Shown here: positions 61,870-64,000 of the stretch, piece by piece
How the letters are laid out: each line of letters starts with the position of its first letter
How positions within the stretch are numbered: the stretch's first letter is position 1
Origin: Xylocopa sonorina
Taxonomy: Eukaryota > Arthropoda > Insecta > Hymenoptera > Apidae
Direction: 5' to 3'
Assembly: GCF_050948175.1 (NCBI RefSeq)
Contig: NC_135202.1
Coordinates: forward strand, 1,240,001-1,304,000
Length of the DNA stretch: 64,000 nt
Program-made: the position numbers and the translations under genes
Notes under the pieces: model-generated
The model's database searches: none
Seen by the model: the letters and a program-made list of their open reading frames with translations, nothing else
What the model was told of the DNA's origin: nothing

Positions 61870-64000
61870 TCATGTATTCCTCGTCTACACTTCAAATGAA
61901 TGTAAATGCGACACTTCCTTGCTAGGAAATAGCGTCTGCAGATGTCTAGGTATCGTAGCAATAGAGTTCTAATGCTTCTTAAAACGCGATATCGCATCTC
62001 ATTTCTATGTTTCATGGTAAGATATAATATGATTTGCGAAGTGTTATGTATTCCTCGTCTACACTTCAAATGAATGTAAATGCGGCTCTTCCTTGCAAGG
62101 AAATAGCGTCTGCAGATGTCTAGGTATCGTAGCAATAGAGTTCTAATGCTTCCTAAAACGCGATATCGCATCTCATTTCTATGTTTCATGGTAAGATATT
62201 ATATGATTTGCGAAGTGTTATGTATTCCTCGTCTACGATCCAAATGAATGTAAATGCGACACTTCCTTGCAAGGAAATAGCGTTTGCAGATGTCTACGTA
62301 TCGTAGCACTAGAGTTCTTATGATTCTTAAAACGCGATATCGCATCTCATTTCTATGTTTCATGGTAAGATATAATATGATTTGCGAAGTGTTATGTATT
62401 CCTCGTCAACACTTCGAATGAATGTAAATGCGACTCTTCCTTGCAAGGAAATAGCGTCTGCAGTTGTCTAGGCATCGTAGCAATAGAGTTCTAATGCTTC
62501 TTAAAACGCGATATCGCATCTCATTTCTATGTTTCATGGTAAGATATTATATGATTTGCGAAGTGTTATGTATTCCTCGTCTACGATCCAAATGAATGTA
62601 AATGCGACACTTCCTTGCAAGGAAATAGCGTTTGCAGATGTCTACGTATCGTAGCAATAGAGTTCTTATGATTCTTAAAACGCGATATCGCATCTCATTT
62701 CTATGTTTCATGGTAAGATATAATATGATTTGCGAAATGTTATGTATTCCTCGTCAACACTTCAAATGAATGTAAATGCGACACTTCCTTGCTAGGAAAT
62801 AGCGTCTGCAGATGTCTAGGTATCGTAGCAATAGAGTTCTAATGCTTCTTAAAACGCCATATCGCATCTCATTTCTATGTTTCATGGTAAGATATGATAT
62901 GATTTGCGAAGTGTTATGTATTCCCCGTCTACACTTCAAATGAATGTAAATGCGACACTTCCTTGCAAGGAAATAGCGTTTGCAAATGTCTACCTATCGT
63001 AGCAATAGTGTTCTAATGCTACTTAAAACGCGATATCCCATCTCATTTCTATGTTTCATGGTAAGATATAATATGATTTGCGAAGTGTCATGTATTCCTC
63101 GTCTACACTTCAAATGAATGTAAATGCGACACTTCCTTGCTAGGAAATAGCGTCTGCAGATGTCTAGGTATCGTAGCAATAGAGTTCTAATGCTTCTTAA
63201 AACGCGATATCGCATCTCATTTCTATGTTTCATGGTAAGATATAATATGATCTGCGAAGTGTTATGTATTCCTCGTCTACACTACAAATGAATGTAAATG
63301 CGGCTCTTCCTTGCAAGGAAATAGCGTCTGCAGATGTCTAGGTATCGTAGCAATAGAGTTCTAATGCTTCCTAAAACGCGATATCGCATCTCATTTCTAT
63401 GTTTCATGGTAAGATATTATATGATTTGCGAAGTGTTATGTATTCCTCGTCTACGATCCAAATGAATGTAAATGCGACACTTCCTTGCTAGGAAATAGCG
63501 TCTGCAGATGTCTAGGTATCGTAGCAATAGAGTTCTAATGCTTCCTAAAACGCGATATCGCATCTCATTTCTATGTTTCATGGTAAAGCATAATATGATT
63601 TGCGATGTGTCATCTATTCCTCGTCTACACTTCAAATGAATGTAAATGCGACACTTCCTTGCTAGGAAATAGCGTCTGCAGATGTCTAGGTATCGTAGCA
63701 ATAGAGTTCTAATGCTTCTTAAAACGCGATATCGCATCTCATTTCTGTGTTTCATGGTATGATATAATATGATTTGCGAAGTGTTATGTATTCCTCGCCT
63801 ACACTTCAAATGAATGTAAATGCGACACTTCCTTGCTAGGAAATAGCGTCTGCAGATGTCTAGGTATCGTAGCAATAGAGTTCCAATGCTTCTTAAAACG
63901 CGATATCGCATCTCATTTCTGTGTTTCATGGTATGATATAATGTGATTTGCGAAGTGTTATGTATTCCTCGCCTACACTTCAAATGAATGTAAATGCGAC
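61870..64000. repeat. Mixed monomers at the right edge, with short tandem duplications
   Basis: 62225-62370 resembles 62573-62718 (offset 348). The last two monomers (63651-63824 and 63825-63998) share CATGGTATGATATAAT and CTCGCCTACAC and are nearly identical, a recent one-monomer duplication. The array runs off the window end. Confidence 0.8.

Larger units (their letters stand above)
6170..64000. repeat. 174-bp satellite array, right arm (about 332 monomers)
   Basis: The GATATC core (GATATT in the first monomer) occurs at exact 174-bp phase from 6305 to 51545 (260 periods). After a 179-bp spacing (51545 to 51724) phase continues to 63902, with two 173-bp spacings at 55552-55725 and 57813-57986. 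The orientation is the same as in the left arm. No host gene is seen. Minus-strand ORFs of 60-213 codons recur because one frame (58 codons per monomer, basic composition) lacks stops in many variants. It is closed where GTTCAAATGC or TTTCATGATAAG variants create TGA. Confidence 0.97.

Noticed and set aside
1..64000. Mammalian-type CENP-B box in the monomer
   Set aside because: No match to the TTCG....A..CGGG pattern was seen in typical monomers. Any protein-binding role rests only on the dyads.
1..64000. Telomeric repeats, rRNA or tRNA genes, or a second mobile element hidden in the array
   Set aside because: Phase tracking leaves no room for extra sequence outside 4547-6169 and the +5-bp event near 51623, and no telomere-type short repeat was seen.

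Overview
The window is almost entirely satellite DNA from a eukaryotic chromosome. A tandem array of a 174-bp AT-rich monomer fills positions 1-4546 and 6170-64000, about 358 monomers in all, in one orientation and without host genes. A homogeneous array this long, with higher-order repeats (HORs), suggests centromeric or pericentromeric heterochromatin. I cannot name the species. An insect is a guess from the CpG-rich LTR and the repeat style, not a demonstrated result. Nothing resembles a bacterial operon, CRISPR array, rRNA or tRNA gene.

Layout. Positions 1-4546 hold 26 monomers, mostly two incomplete copies of a 15-monomer (2610-bp) HOR. Positions 4547-6169 hold a 1623-bp GC-rich, non-satellite insert with TGT...ACA ends and short imperfect terminal inverted repeats, read as a solo LTR. 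It has coding-like ORFs, a TATA-like site and internal tandem repeats. Around it, 4300-4546 plus 6170-7430 is a 4-monomer (696-bp) HOR. Positions 7571-17680 hold nearly two copies of a 30-monomer (5220-bp) HOR. After a transition (17681-19520), 19521-47120 is a patchwork built from a 7-monomer (1218-bp) HOR, a 6-monomer derivative, a tandem 12-monomer (2088-bp) unit and a recurring non-7-mer block (offsets 6438, 13920 and 16704 bp, all multiples of 174). Positions 47121-64000 hold more varied monomers with local 3-, 6-, 13- and 15-monomer duplications.

Two points stand out. First, the LTR sits in register within the 4-monomer HOR but replaces 77 bp of satellite and has no target-site duplication. 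Second, monomer length is almost invariant: phase tracking over about 332 monomers right of the LTR finds only one +5-bp event (a templated 26-bp insertion at 51623-51648) and one 1-bp deletion allele present twice. The many minus-strand ORFs in the array are a by-product of a 174-bp (3 x 58) repeat with one stop-poor frame and are not annotated as genes.
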